From: JAXHUA01 sp034189695
GTDB lineage: Bacteria > Chloroflexota > Dehalococcoidia > E44-bin15
Direction of reading: 5' to 3'
Assembly (NCBI GenBank): GCA_034189695.1
Contig: JAXHUA010000044.1
Coordinates: forward strand, 1 to 31,557
Length of the DNA: 31,557 nt
The translations under genes were made by a program, and so were the position numbers. The notes beneath the pieces were generated by a model. That model did not search any database and was not told the origin of the DNA. It was given only the letters and a program-made list of their open reading frames with translations. Below, piece after piece: positions 1 through 7,297 of this stretch. Each line of letters opens with the position of its first letter. Position 1 is the stretch's first letter.

Positions 1-711
1 GCCTACCCCTCTGCCAGCGAAGAGATAGGACTCGGAGCCCTGGGTGCTCCCCGGGTTGGCCGCGTACACGTACGTGTCCTTGCCCTGTCCTACACCGGGC
101 TGGAGGGTCAACACAGTCAGCTCAGCCTCCTCAAGCGCCCAGTTGACGTACTTCGTCTCGCCACCTTCAACGGTCACCGTTCCCTCGCGGTTCTCGTAGC
201 CGTGCAGCGTCAGCTTGACTGTATGCTCGCCCACCAGTACGCCGGTGGCTATGTACGGCGTTATGTTCTCCGTGTCGACACCGTCCAGGTACACACGCGC
301 TCCCGATGGACTGGACTTCACGTCAATCGAGCCCTCCGTCATGACCACGGCCACGGTCACGGAGCAGCTAGCATCCACAACACCACCTCTCCCATCATCG
401 ACGGAAACCGTTACAGTGTACTCGCCCGTTGCCTCCGGTGCAGTCCAGTTGACCTCGCTGTCTGTCTCAGTGGCGAGGATCGTCCCAATCGAAGGCCCCC
501 TGTAGGTCCAGGCAAAGGTCAGAGCATCGTCGTCCGCGTCCTCAACTTCACAGACAAGCGTCGTGTTCTGCCCGGGGACTACACTCGGCGGGTCAGCGTA
601 GAGGCTCAGTATCTCCGGAGCGTTGTTGGCAGCCTTGCACGCTGGCACCGCCAGCAGAGCAACCCCGAAGACCACAAGAATCACCCAGTGACTCCATCTA
701 GGCAGCTTCAT
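1..711 (-). CDS. PEGA/DNRLRE-type surface lipoprotein, C-terminus off the window
   Basis: I translated this by hand: 237 codons run without a stop from ATG at 711 to the left edge, so the gene is partial. Residues 1-25 are a lipoprotein signal (KLPRW start, hydrophobic core, Cys25 in a VPAC lipobox). Residues about 30-118 look like an Ig/PKD-type fold (APEILSL, TYTVTV-like strands). Residues about 120-185 are a PEGA domain (GSIDVKSSPSGARVYLDG), a fold usual in surface proteins. From about 190 it enters the same segment (QPGVGQGKDTYVYAANPG) that begins the DNRLRE domain of its neighbour. An AAGGAGG ribosome site lies 10 nt before the start. It is a paralog of the gene just upstream on the same strand and probably in the same operon. 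Role is unknown; outer-surface location is inferred from the signal and domains. Confidence 0.8.
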   Translation of the reverse strand, partial: MKLPRWSHWVILVVFGVALLAVPACKAANNAPEILSLYADPPSVVPGQNTTLVCEVEDADDDALTFAWTYRGPSIGTILATETDSEVNWTAPEATGEYTVTVSVDDGRGGVVDASCSVTVAVVMTEGSIDVKSSPSGARVYLDGVDTENITPYIATGVLVGEHTVKLTLHGYENREGTVTVEGGETKYVNWALEEAELTVLTLQPGVGQGKDTYVYAANPGSTQGSESYLFAGRGVG

Positions 712-821
712 TTTCTATGCCCCTCCTTGGCCGAACTGGACTAATAGACATTACCACAGTCCGCAACCAGCGACAATGCTCCCTGTTCAGCACCACTATG
801 TCAGACGCCGTACAGGGATAC

Positions 822-1943
822 CTAGGGACTCGGATCAAAATACGTTATCACCAGCTTCGGGTGCCAATCGGTGTGGATCTCCTCGTTCGCCGAGTAGAAG
901 CGCTTCCAGGCCTTCACCGTATTCTCGTCCGCGTCCTTCAACAGGACTCCTCTATTGGCAACGCTGCCGTCGACCCAGCCCTGCACCAGATCCGTGATAT
1001 CCCAGTACACGAAATCCTGCGTCTGCACCGCGGGAACGCTGACTGTGCTTTCGGGCGTTGCTGTCCAGTCGGGTTGATGCGCCCAGTCAATGTCATCCTC
1101 ATCCCAACTGCTTATCACCTTATGGGCCCCCACTACCGCAGGAACAGCCCCACTTGTCGCATCAAAGAACACCCCTACTTCAGCCTCGGTGACCACTGCC
1201 GTCGAGGGGATGACGCTCAACTCGAACTCCAGGTATGAACGATAGAACCTCTTCGCGATCTCGCCACCCACGTAGAGGTAGTCCTCCATCCCGAACACCC
1301 CCGCTGGGCTGTCCTGGTACACGTACGCGTCGTTGCCCGAAGTGAAGCTAGGCTGCACAGTCTGGGTCTTCTCGTCAGCGTAATCAAGCACCCAGTCGAT
1401 GTAGCTCACTACACCGGTCTCGACCATCACCGTCCCCACCTCGGCCTTATGATGATAATAGGTCAGTGTGACCGTGTACCCACCTTCAGCCAGGTTCTCT
1501 ACGCTGCAGGGCGTGACCTTGCCGCTGTCCTGACCATCGAGATAGACGCCTGCCCCCACGGGGATAGAAGTGATATTGATTGCACCGGTCGCCACACCTA
1601 CCGTGACGTAGCAGGTCGAAGTGTCCGTGCCACCCTGGCCATCGTCAACGGTCACCGTGATAGTGTACGTTCCCTCAATTCCTGGAGCTACCCACGAAGC
1701 CATGCTTGCTTCCCAGGTGATGGCCCCATCCGTCGCCGTCCACGAATACGTGAGCGAGTCCCCATCGGCATCGTTGGCCACGCAAACGATGGTGGTGCTC
1801 CCTCCCAAGCCCACGCTCCCCGGCGAAGGTGTGACGCTGCTAATCTCGGGTGCGCTATTGCCGGACCCACATCCACCCGCAAGAAGGAGAGCTACCCCGA
1901 CAAACGTCAGAACCACCCAATGACCCCACTTCGGCAATCTCAT
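822..1943 (-). CDS. Lipoprotein with Ig-like, PEGA and DNRLRE domains
   Basis: A 373-residue exported protein. Residues 1-25 form a lipoprotein signal with Cys25 in LAGGC. Residues about 30-115 are an Ig/PKD-like domain (NSAPEISSV, TITVTVDDGQGG). Residues about 118-185 are a PEGA domain (GAINITSIPVGAGVYLDG). Residues about 190-370 match the DNRLRE-type beta domain: an opening SGNDAYVYQDSP, a central LEFELSVIPSTAVVTEAEVGV, then DITDLVQGWVDG and a closing PKLVITYFDP. DNRLRE domains occur in large extracellular or carbohydrate-active proteins; here no catalytic module accompanies it, so it is probably a binding or structural surface protein. The ATG has an AAGGAGGT ribosome site. The gene downstream is a diverged tandem copy. 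Confidence 0.85.
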   Translation of the reverse strand: MRLPKWGHWVVLTFVGVALLLAGGCGSGNSAPEISSVTPSPGSVGLGGSTTIVCVANDADGDSLTYSWTATDGAITWEASMASWVAPGIEGTYTITVTVDDGQGGTDTSTCYVTVGVATGAINITSIPVGAGVYLDGQDSGKVTPCSVENLAEGGYTVTLTYYHHKAEVGTVMVETGVVSYIDWVLDYADEKTQTVQPSFTSGNDAYVYQDSPAGVFGMEDYLYVGGEIAKRFYRSYLEFELSVIPSTAVVTEAEVGVFFDATSGAVPAVVGAHKVISSWDEDDIDWAHQPDWTATPESTVSVPAVQTQDFVYWDITDLVQGWVDGSVANRGVLLKDADENTVKAWKRFYSANEEIHTDWHPKLVITYFDPSP

Positions 1944-1974
1944 AGCCTGCTACCTCCTTCACGAACGCTGTCCA

Positions 1975-2003
1975 ATTCTATCACGGGCTTCCTGGTCGGG
2001 CAA
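1975..2003 (-). promoter_or_regulatory. Putative sigma-70 promoter of the lipoprotein pair
   Basis: On the minus strand TTGCCC (2003-1998) and TAGAAT (1980-1975) are separated by 17 nt. It lies 32 nt before the ATG at 1943. It is close to, and divergent from, the promoter of the GreA-like gene. Confidence 0.5.
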
Positions 2004-2008
2004 GGAAA

Positions 2009-2038
2009 TTGACGGGAGCAAGCCAGACCGCGTAGAAT
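2009..2038 (+). promoter_or_regulatory. Putative sigma-70 promoter of the GreA-like gene, probably leaderless
   Basis: TTGACG (2009-2014) and TAGAAT (2033-2038) are separated by 18 nt. Transcription should begin around 2045, about 4 nt before the ATG at 2049, leaving no room for a ribosome site. None is visible there. Confidence 0.55.
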
Positions 2039-2048
2039 GGCGTAGGCA

Positions 2049-2849
2049 ATGGAGAAACATGACCTGACTCTGGCCCAGGCAGCGACCAACTTCCTGGCGA
2101 GCCTGTCCCAGCAAGAGAGGGACAAGGCCCAGCAGGAAGTGAACAAGTTCGTTCGCTGGTACGGGGTCCAACGCACCATCGGCGGACTCGCCGCCCAAGA
2201 GGTTGCCAGCTACGCCGAAAGGATGGACGGCGCCTCCGCCAACATCGCCAGCAGGCTCGAACCCGTGAAGTCGTTCCTGTCCTATGCCAAGAAGGAGGGC
2301 TTCACCGACACCAATCTGGCTGTCCGTCTCCGGCTCAAGAAGAGCACGCCAAAGCGAAAGGTCCCGAAGCAGAAGCGGGTTCAGAAACACACCTTCACGG
2401 TCCAGGGCTACGAGGAGCTGAAAGCTGAACTCTCGGCGCTCCAGGGGGAGCGCGTCAGGATTGCCGAGGAGATAAAGCGAGCAGCGGCAGACAAGGACTT
2501 TCGTGAGAACGCCCCTCTCGATGCCGCCAAGGACCAGCAGGGGATTATCGAGGGGCGCATCAGACAGTTGGAGGAGACCCTCAGAGCCGCTGAGGTGGCC
2601 GTTGGCGAGGTCGATACCACGACCGTAGCCGTGGGGTGCACCGTCAGACTGCGACAGTTGCCCTCCGGGCAGGAGACGTGTTTCACGCTCGTCAGTCCGG
2701 GGGAAGCCAGCCCGACAAAGGGGAAACTCTCGGTCAAATCCCCTACGGGCAAGGCGCTGCTCGGGCGCGGCACAGGCGATGAAGTCGAGGTGGCCGCGCC
2801 GGCGGGGACGCTGCGTTATCGTATCGAGACCATCGAAGGCTCTTCCTAG
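2049..2849 (+). CDS. GreA/GreB-family transcript cleavage factor with an integrase-like N-terminal domain
   Basis: A 266-residue protein in two parts. Residues about 115-266 are GreA-like: an antiparallel coiled coil (TFTVQGYEELKAELSAL to RQLEETL, 115-176) with the acidic tip KDFRENAP, where Asp150 and Glu153 match the Asp/Glu pair that reaches the RNA polymerase active site to stimulate cleavage of backtracked RNA, then an FKBP-like C-terminal domain (VAVGCTVRLRQL ... PAGTLRYRIETIE). Residues about 5-95 are an added helical domain whose pattern (ANFLASL, KFVRWYG, RLEPVKSFLSYAKKEG, TNLAVRL) resembles the SAM-like core-binding domain of tyrosine recombinases. A lysine-rich linker (98-113) joins them. 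Ordinary GreA is about 158 residues, so the first 110 are extra. The start is set by the promoter just upstream. Confidence 0.85.
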   Translation: MEKHDLTLAQAATNFLASLSQQERDKAQQEVNKFVRWYGVQRTIGGLAAQEVASYAERMDGASANIASRLEPVKSFLSYAKKEGFTDTNLAVRLRLKKSTPKRKVPKQKRVQKHTFTVQGYEELKAELSALQGERVRIAEEIKRAAADKDFRENAPLDAAKDQQGIIEGRIRQLEETLRAAEVAVGEVDTTTVAVGCTVRLRQLPSGQETCFTLVSPGEASPTKGKLSVKSPTGKALLGRGTGDEVEVAAPAGTLRYRIETIEGSS

Positions 2850-3172
2850 ACGCGCGAATGGGACACCTCCCCACGAACTCGACCGCCTCACCCCTGGCAG
2901 GACCGGCTCGTTGCCCGGCGCTGTTCATACCCCGGGTGCCATCGCGGTTCATAATCGACCTGGCCAAACGATGCGCGTCCCGTGGGAGGTCCAACGTCTC
3001 ACGCCTTGCGGTCTCGTTGTCTCGGTCTCCACGGACACCGGACTGAGCAGGCGTGGTGCAGTGACGGTTGCTCCAAGGCATGGAGACCAGTCCCCCGGCG
3101 AGCGCTTCTCGACTGGCTGAGGTGACGTTGCGATATGCCGCTCAGCAGAGCGACCTTTGAGGCAGACACGCC
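2850..3172 (+). other. Intergenic stretch with no supported gene
   Basis: This 323-bp gap separates the GreA-like gene from the MEMO gene. Short open frames occur on both strands but none has a ribosome site or recognisable protein character. I see no tRNA and no clear hairpin terminator. Confidence 0.5.
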
Positions 3173-4381
3173 ATGGGATTGAAGCTGCGCCCGATACGGA
3201 CCCAGCCGACCGTGCAGGACGGCGAGCAGGGCGTCCTCCTCAGCGACCCCCTCGCACTGAGCCGCAAGGTGCTGTTCGTCCCCAATGCCTATGCTCTGCT
3301 GCTTGCCCTGCTGGATGGGACGCGCGACGTGGGCACGCTCAAAACGGGCTTCGAGCTCCGAACCGGAACACCCCTCAGCAGCCTCCTGTTGGACTCAGTT
3401 GTCGCGCAGCTCGATGAGGCCCTCTTCCTGGAGAACGACCGCTTCGCCCAAGCCTACAGCATTGCGCTCCAGGAATACCGTGCCGCCACATCGCGAGCGC
3501 CTGCGCTGGCCGGCACGTCCTATCCGGCCAGGCCAGAAGAGCTCGACAGGAGCCTCCAAGCCTACGTGCAGAATGCAGTTGCCGGCACCGAGCCCGCAGA
3601 CCAGATTCAGGGACTTATCAGCCCCCACATCGACTTCAACCGGGGTGGGCACATATACGCCGCGGCATGGTGGATGGCCAGAGAGTCACTGCGCCAGGCT
3701 GAACTCGTCGTCATCCTGGGCACAGACCACAACGACGCTGAAGGACGGGTTACCCTCACGCGTCAGAGCTACGCTACGCCGTGGGGAGTCGTCCCCACCG
3801 AAGTCGAGGTGGTGAACCAGTTCGTCGAGGAGCTGGGCGAGGAAACGTTTAGGTGCGAATTGCATCACCGTACCGAGCACTCCATTGAGATGGCCGTGGT
3901 CTGGCTGCACTATTTCCTTCGTGACCCGCCGTGTCCGGTGGTGCCCGTACTCTGCGGCTCCTTCGACTCGTTTATTGAGCAGGGGCGGAACCCCAGCGAG
4001 GCAGAACACATCGCGTCCACCGTGACGCTCCTCCGCCGACTTGCCCGGTCACGTCAGGCTATCATCGTCGCCGCCGCCGACCTGTCTCACGTGGGGCCGG
4101 CCTTCGGTGACCCTGTACCCCTGGACGCCATTGCCAGGGCGAGACTGGCCAATGAAGACCAGGAATTGCTCAGCATAGTGGCCCAGGGCAGGGCGGACGA
4201 CTTCTACGAGCAGGTCCGTCGCGAGGAAAACCGGAGACGTATCTGCGGCTTGCCGCCCGGTTTCATCGCCCTTTCGGCACTCGAGGGAGTCACGGGTACC
4301 CTCGTTGGCTACGACCAGTGTCCGGCTGCCGAGCACTCGACTTCGCTCGTGTCCATTTGCGGCATGACATTGAAGGCCTAG
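3173..4381 (+). CDS. MEMO-family protein (AmmeMemoRadiSam system protein B type)
   Basis: A 402-residue protein. Residues about 118-402 follow the MEMO family (PF01875): GTSYPARPEEL, ISPHIDFNRGG with a conserved His, VILGTDHND, YATPWGVVPTE, HRTEHSIEM, VVPVLCGSF, AAADLSHVGPAFG and CGLPPGFIALSALEG. The family resembles class III extradiol dioxygenases; human MEMO1 binds metal through similar residues, but the bacterial function is not settled. Residues 1-115 are an extra N-terminal region (VLLSDPLALSRKVLFVPNAYALLLALLDG) that looks like a small helical winged-helix-like domain. The usual partners AMMECR1 and the AmmeMemoRadiSam radical SAM protein are not adjacent. The ATG has only a weak GAGGC site upstream. 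Confidence 0.85.
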   Translation: MGLKLRPIRTQPTVQDGEQGVLLSDPLALSRKVLFVPNAYALLLALLDGTRDVGTLKTGFELRTGTPLSSLLLDSVVAQLDEALFLENDRFAQAYSIALQEYRAATSRAPALAGTSYPARPEELDRSLQAYVQNAVAGTEPADQIQGLISPHIDFNRGGHIYAAAWWMARESLRQAELVVILGTDHNDAEGRVTLTRQSYATPWGVVPTEVEVVNQFVEELGEETFRCELHHRTEHSIEMAVVWLHYFLRDPPCPVVPVLCGSFDSFIEQGRNPSEAEHIASTVTLLRRLARSRQAIIVAAADLSHVGPAFGDPVPLDAIARARLANEDQELLSIVAQGRADDFYEQVRREENRRRICGLPPGFIALSALEGVTGTLVGYDQCPAAEHSTSLVSICGMTLKA

Positions 4382-4449
4382 CCTCACGCGCTGTCCGACT
4401 TGTTCGCGCAGCCGGGATGATAGCGCCGACCAGGCGGGCGGTACCGCGG

Positions 4450-5571
4450 CTAGACTCCCAGCTCGGTACGAATGCCGATGAAAGACAGTATGTTGTCCCG
4501 CGCTATGATGCCGACAACGCTCCCCTTCTCTACCACCGGCAGCTGGTTGATATCCTCCTCAGTCAGCAACCGCAAAGCTTCGTACAGGTCGTGGTCAGGA
4601 CGTACCCACTGCATCTTGTCGAACGGCATCATGATCTCCTCAACCCTGCGAGTTGTCCAGGACTCACGTGGCACCGCTTTGGTGCTGTGCACCGTGACCA
4701 GCCCGAGCACACGGTCGTCCCCGACAACCGGGAAACACCGCCGGCCAGACCTCAGGATATGGTCTTGCACCAACCGGTCGACGGTCAGTTCGGGACGCAC
4801 CACCTCGCAGTCCCTCGTCATCGCCTCGCCGACGGTATGCCCCTTCAACATGTCCTGTATGGCCAACTGCCTGTAGCTGGATACCGCCGAACTCTGGAGG
4901 AACCAGCCGATGAAGGCCAGCCACAGCCCGTTGAACCAGTAGCCCCAGAAGATCAGCCCTATGCCGCCGAAGATGAACAGATAGCCAAACCCCCGACCGA
5001 TATTGGACGCTGTTCTGGTTGCGTTCCGCAGGTTCCCACTCCGCCCCCACAGTATCGACCGCAGCACGCGACCGCCGTCCAGCGGGAAGCCGGGGATGAG
5101 GTTGAAGGCAGCCAGGAACACGTTGATGAGCCCCAGCCAGTAGGAGACGCCGGTTATGAAATCGCTGAACCCGCTCGACCAGAACCAGATGGCCCAGAAG
5201 ACGACGCCCAAGGCCAGGCTGGTCAGCGGCCCGGCGAGGGCTATGCGCAGTTCGTCCCGTGCCTTCCGTGGCTCCTCGGCGAACTGAGAAACGCCGCCGA
5301 AGATGAAAAGGGTTATCGAGCGAACGGTGAGGCCGCTCGACTTCGCCACGATGCTGTGCATCAACTCGTGTGCCAGAACCGACCCGAAGAAGAGCAAGCT
5401 GGTCAGCAGCCCGGCACCGACAGATGTCCCCAGGCTCCAGTGCGGGTAGATGACTGGAAAGTACCCCGCCGTCAGCGCCCACGTCACCAGCGCAAAGATG
5501 ATGAACCAGGACCAGTGCAGCCCGATTGGGATGCCGAAGAGCCTGCCGATAGGTATGCCGCGTTTCAACAT
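4450..5571 (-). CDS. Site-2-type membrane metalloprotease (M50 family) with C-terminal CBS pair
   Basis: A 373-residue integral membrane protein. The zinc site is HELMH at residues 68-72, and the third ligand is Asp165 in NLIPGFPLDGG (157-167), both diagnostic of M50 intramembrane proteases. About six hydrophobic segments lie at roughly 12-35, 50-75, 85-95, 110-130, 145-160 and 190-225. Residues about 245-370 are two CBS repeats (VGEAMTRDCEVVRPELTVDRLV; VEEIMMPFDKMQWVRPDHDLYEALRLL), which usually bind adenosyl nucleotides and would let energy state control cleavage. This architecture matches the Rip/SpoIVFB-like CBS subgroup. Substrates cannot be read from the sequence; an anti-sigma factor or another membrane regulator is typical. 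It is the last gene of a minus-strand run with a histidine kinase and regulator. Confidence 0.92.
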   Translation of the reverse strand: MLKRGIPIGRLFGIPIGLHWSWFIIFALVTWALTAGYFPVIYPHWSLGTSVGAGLLTSLLFFGSVLAHELMHSIVAKSSGLTVRSITLFIFGGVSQFAEEPRKARDELRIALAGPLTSLALGVVFWAIWFWSSGFSDFITGVSYWLGLINVFLAAFNLIPGFPLDGGRVLRSILWGRSGNLRNATRTASNIGRGFGYLFIFGGIGLIFWGYWFNGLWLAFIGWFLQSSAVSSYRQLAIQDMLKGHTVGEAMTRDCEVVRPELTVDRLVQDHILRSGRRCFPVVGDDRVLGLVTVHSTKAVPRESWTTRRVEEIMMPFDKMQWVRPDHDLYEALRLLTEEDINQLPVVEKGSVVGIIARDNILSFIGIRTELGV

Positions 5572-5644
5572 GTTCTCACCCCCAAGGAAGGGCCCGCCCT
5601 TCCGCGCCGCTCGCCGGCGGCGCCACCTCCTAGCCCTTGCCCGG

Positions 5645-6481
5645 CTACTGCGACTGCCGCGAAGGGAACAGCTGCTGCTTCTTGAACTGAAGGAAGTTGT
5701 CCGATATGTAGTTCAGCGGCTTCTTGGCCAGGTGGAACTCGTGGTGAAGCCGCCACAGCACTCCCGTCAAATCGAGCATCCTCGCACCCCTGTCCTCTCC
5801 CGCCAGCCGGTAGAAGCGTCTGCCTTCCTCTTCGAAGTCAGCCGCCGACCTCCTCAGGCGCCTGGTCAACGCAGGCCGGGCCTCGCCTTCCGGGGAGCAG
5901 TCCGGGTCAAGGCCGGCGTACTCAGGGAACATCCCGAGGATGAAAAGGCACAGGTCAGCGATCCTCTTGTAGTAGCCGAACCGCTGTCCCTCGTCAGCCG
6001 CTTCACACAGGCTGACCAGACTGTCCACGTCCATGTCACTGAACCTGACTTTCCGCCATACCCCCTTGCGCACCCGCACCGGCACAGTGAAGCTTTCCAC
6101 CCGGGTGAAGGACACGAGCATGTCAGCCAGGTAGTCCAGCATCCTCCTCTCCGTGAGGAACTCGACCACGTCCTTTGTGTCAAACACGGCAATACGCTGG
6201 CTTGCCGTTCTCTCAACGGTGTAGCTCTGACTCTCAAGCTGGCGAAGGGCCTCCCGGAGCAGAACCTCAAACAGGAGCCTCGGACTGATCCTCGCCAGAA
6301 TGGCCTCGTCACCCATGAGCATGATCCGCTCGAACAGCCTGCCCGTCTCATGGTCGAGCATAGCCTCGACTATGGTGGGGTCGCTCTTGATAGCGTCGAG
6401 CTTGCCCTCCAGCCGGGGCTCCACCGTCTCTATCAGGAACAGGATGTCGCCGTCCGAGAGGCGTGAAAGTGGCTCTTCCAT
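5645..6481 (-). CDS. Unrecognised 278-residue soluble protein
   Basis: I chose ATG at 6481 (MEEPLSRLSDGDILFL) because GGGAGGG lies about 10 nt upstream; the longer frame begins only with TTG at 6562. The protein is mostly helical and charged, without a signal peptide, membrane segments or zinc motif. Features visible: ISPRLLFEVLLREALRQLE (near 67-85), RIAVFDTKDVVEFL, VRVRKGVWRKVRF, and a C-terminal WRLHHEFHLAKKPLNYISDN. I do not recognise a family. It lies between the response regulator (102 nt upstream) and the membrane protease (73 nt downstream), same strand, and may be part of that signalling unit. Confidence 0.75.
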   Translation of the reverse strand: MEEPLSRLSDGDILFLIETVEPRLEGKLDAIKSDPTIVEAMLDHETGRLFERIMLMGDEAILARISPRLLFEVLLREALRQLESQSYTVERTASQRIAVFDTKDVVEFLTERRMLDYLADMLVSFTRVESFTVPVRVRKGVWRKVRFSDMDVDSLVSLCEAADEGQRFGYYKRIADLCLFILGMFPEYAGLDPDCSPEGEARPALTRRLRRSAADFEEEGRRFYRLAGEDRGARMLDLTGVLWRLHHEFHLAKKPLNYISDNFLQFKKQQLFPSRQSQ

Positions 6482-6583
6482 CGCCGATTGTCCCTCCCGC
6501 TCACCGCACACGTTTGTCAGGCCCTTCCCGCACACCGCGTCTGTCGCCACGTACGTGCACAAGCACGTCCCGGCCCACGCCCT

Positions 6584-7291
6584 CTAGCGCTCCGTCTCAT
6601 AATCCATGAACCGGTATCCCAGCCCGCGCTCGCTGAGGATGTACCTGGGGTTCTTCGGGTCCTCCTCGATCTTCTGCCTCAGATACGTTATGTAAAGCCG
6701 AACGTAATGGTCCTCGTCCCTGTACTCCGGCCCCCAGACCCGAGCCAGAAGCGTCTTGTGGCTCAACAAGCGCCCTGGATTGGTGACCAGCTGGTAGAGC
6801 AGCCGATACTCGGTCGGCCTCAAATGTACCTCCCGACCCCCCACTATGACCTTTCGCTGGTCGAAGTCGACCAGCAGGTGCCCGTCAACCGCGACTCTGG
6901 ATCCGGTGCCGGCAGTCCTCGCCTCGGTCCTCCTCAGAACAGCCCTGATCCGGGACACCAGCTCACGAGGGCTGAAAGGCTTGATGATGTAGTCGTCCGC
7001 ACCCAGGTCCAGTCCTCGAACGCGGTCGAACTCCTCTCCTTTCACGCTGACGAAGATGACCGGCACCGCCGATATCTCACGGATTCTGCCCAGAGTCTCA
7101 AAACCGTCCATGTCCGGCATCATGACGTCGAGCACCACCAGGTCCGGCAGGTCTCTCGCCACTCTCTCCAGCGCTTCGTAGCCGTCGGCGGCGGTTGTGA
7201 CTCGATAGCCTTCGAGTTCCAAGTTCATGCTTATGAACTGGAGCATTCGCCGCTCGTCATCCACGACCAGAATCGTTTTCTCCGACGGCAT
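6584..7291 (-). CDS. OmpR/PhoB-family response regulator
   Basis: A 235-residue two-domain regulator. Receiver residues 1-122: acidic pair Asp11/Asp12, phosphoacceptor Asp55 in LVVLDVMMPDMDG, Ser82 in IFVSVKG and Lys104 in IIKPFSP. Residues about 135-232 are an OmpR-type winged helix (LLVDFDQRKVIVGG, LRPTEYRLLYQLVTNPGRLLSHKTLL, VRLYITYLRQKIEEDP, RYILSERGLGYRF). It should bind DNA as a dimer after phosphorylation by the kinase encoded 6 nt upstream. The start codon has only a weak ribosome site, so it is probably translated by coupling to the kinase gene. Confidence 0.96.
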   Translation of the reverse strand: MPSEKTILVVDDERRMLQFISMNLELEGYRVTTAADGYEALERVARDLPDLVVLDVMMPDMDGFETLGRIREISAVPVIFVSVKGEEFDRVRGLDLGADDYIIKPFSPRELVSRIRAVLRRTEARTAGTGSRVAVDGHLLVDFDQRKVIVGGREVHLRPTEYRLLYQLVTNPGRLLSHKTLLARVWGPEYRDEDHYVRLYITYLRQKIEEDPKNPRYILSERGLGYRFMDYETER

Positions 7292-7297
7292 CGCAGG

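Noticed and set aside
1959..2891. 310-residue minus-strand open frame opposite the GreA-like gene
   Set aside because: Shadow of a clear GreA-family gene, as expected in GC-rich DNA.
4318..6466. Long plus-strand frames opposite the protease and the 278-residue protein
   Set aside because: Low-complexity Pro/Arg/Gln-rich translations antisense to recognisable or well-started genes.
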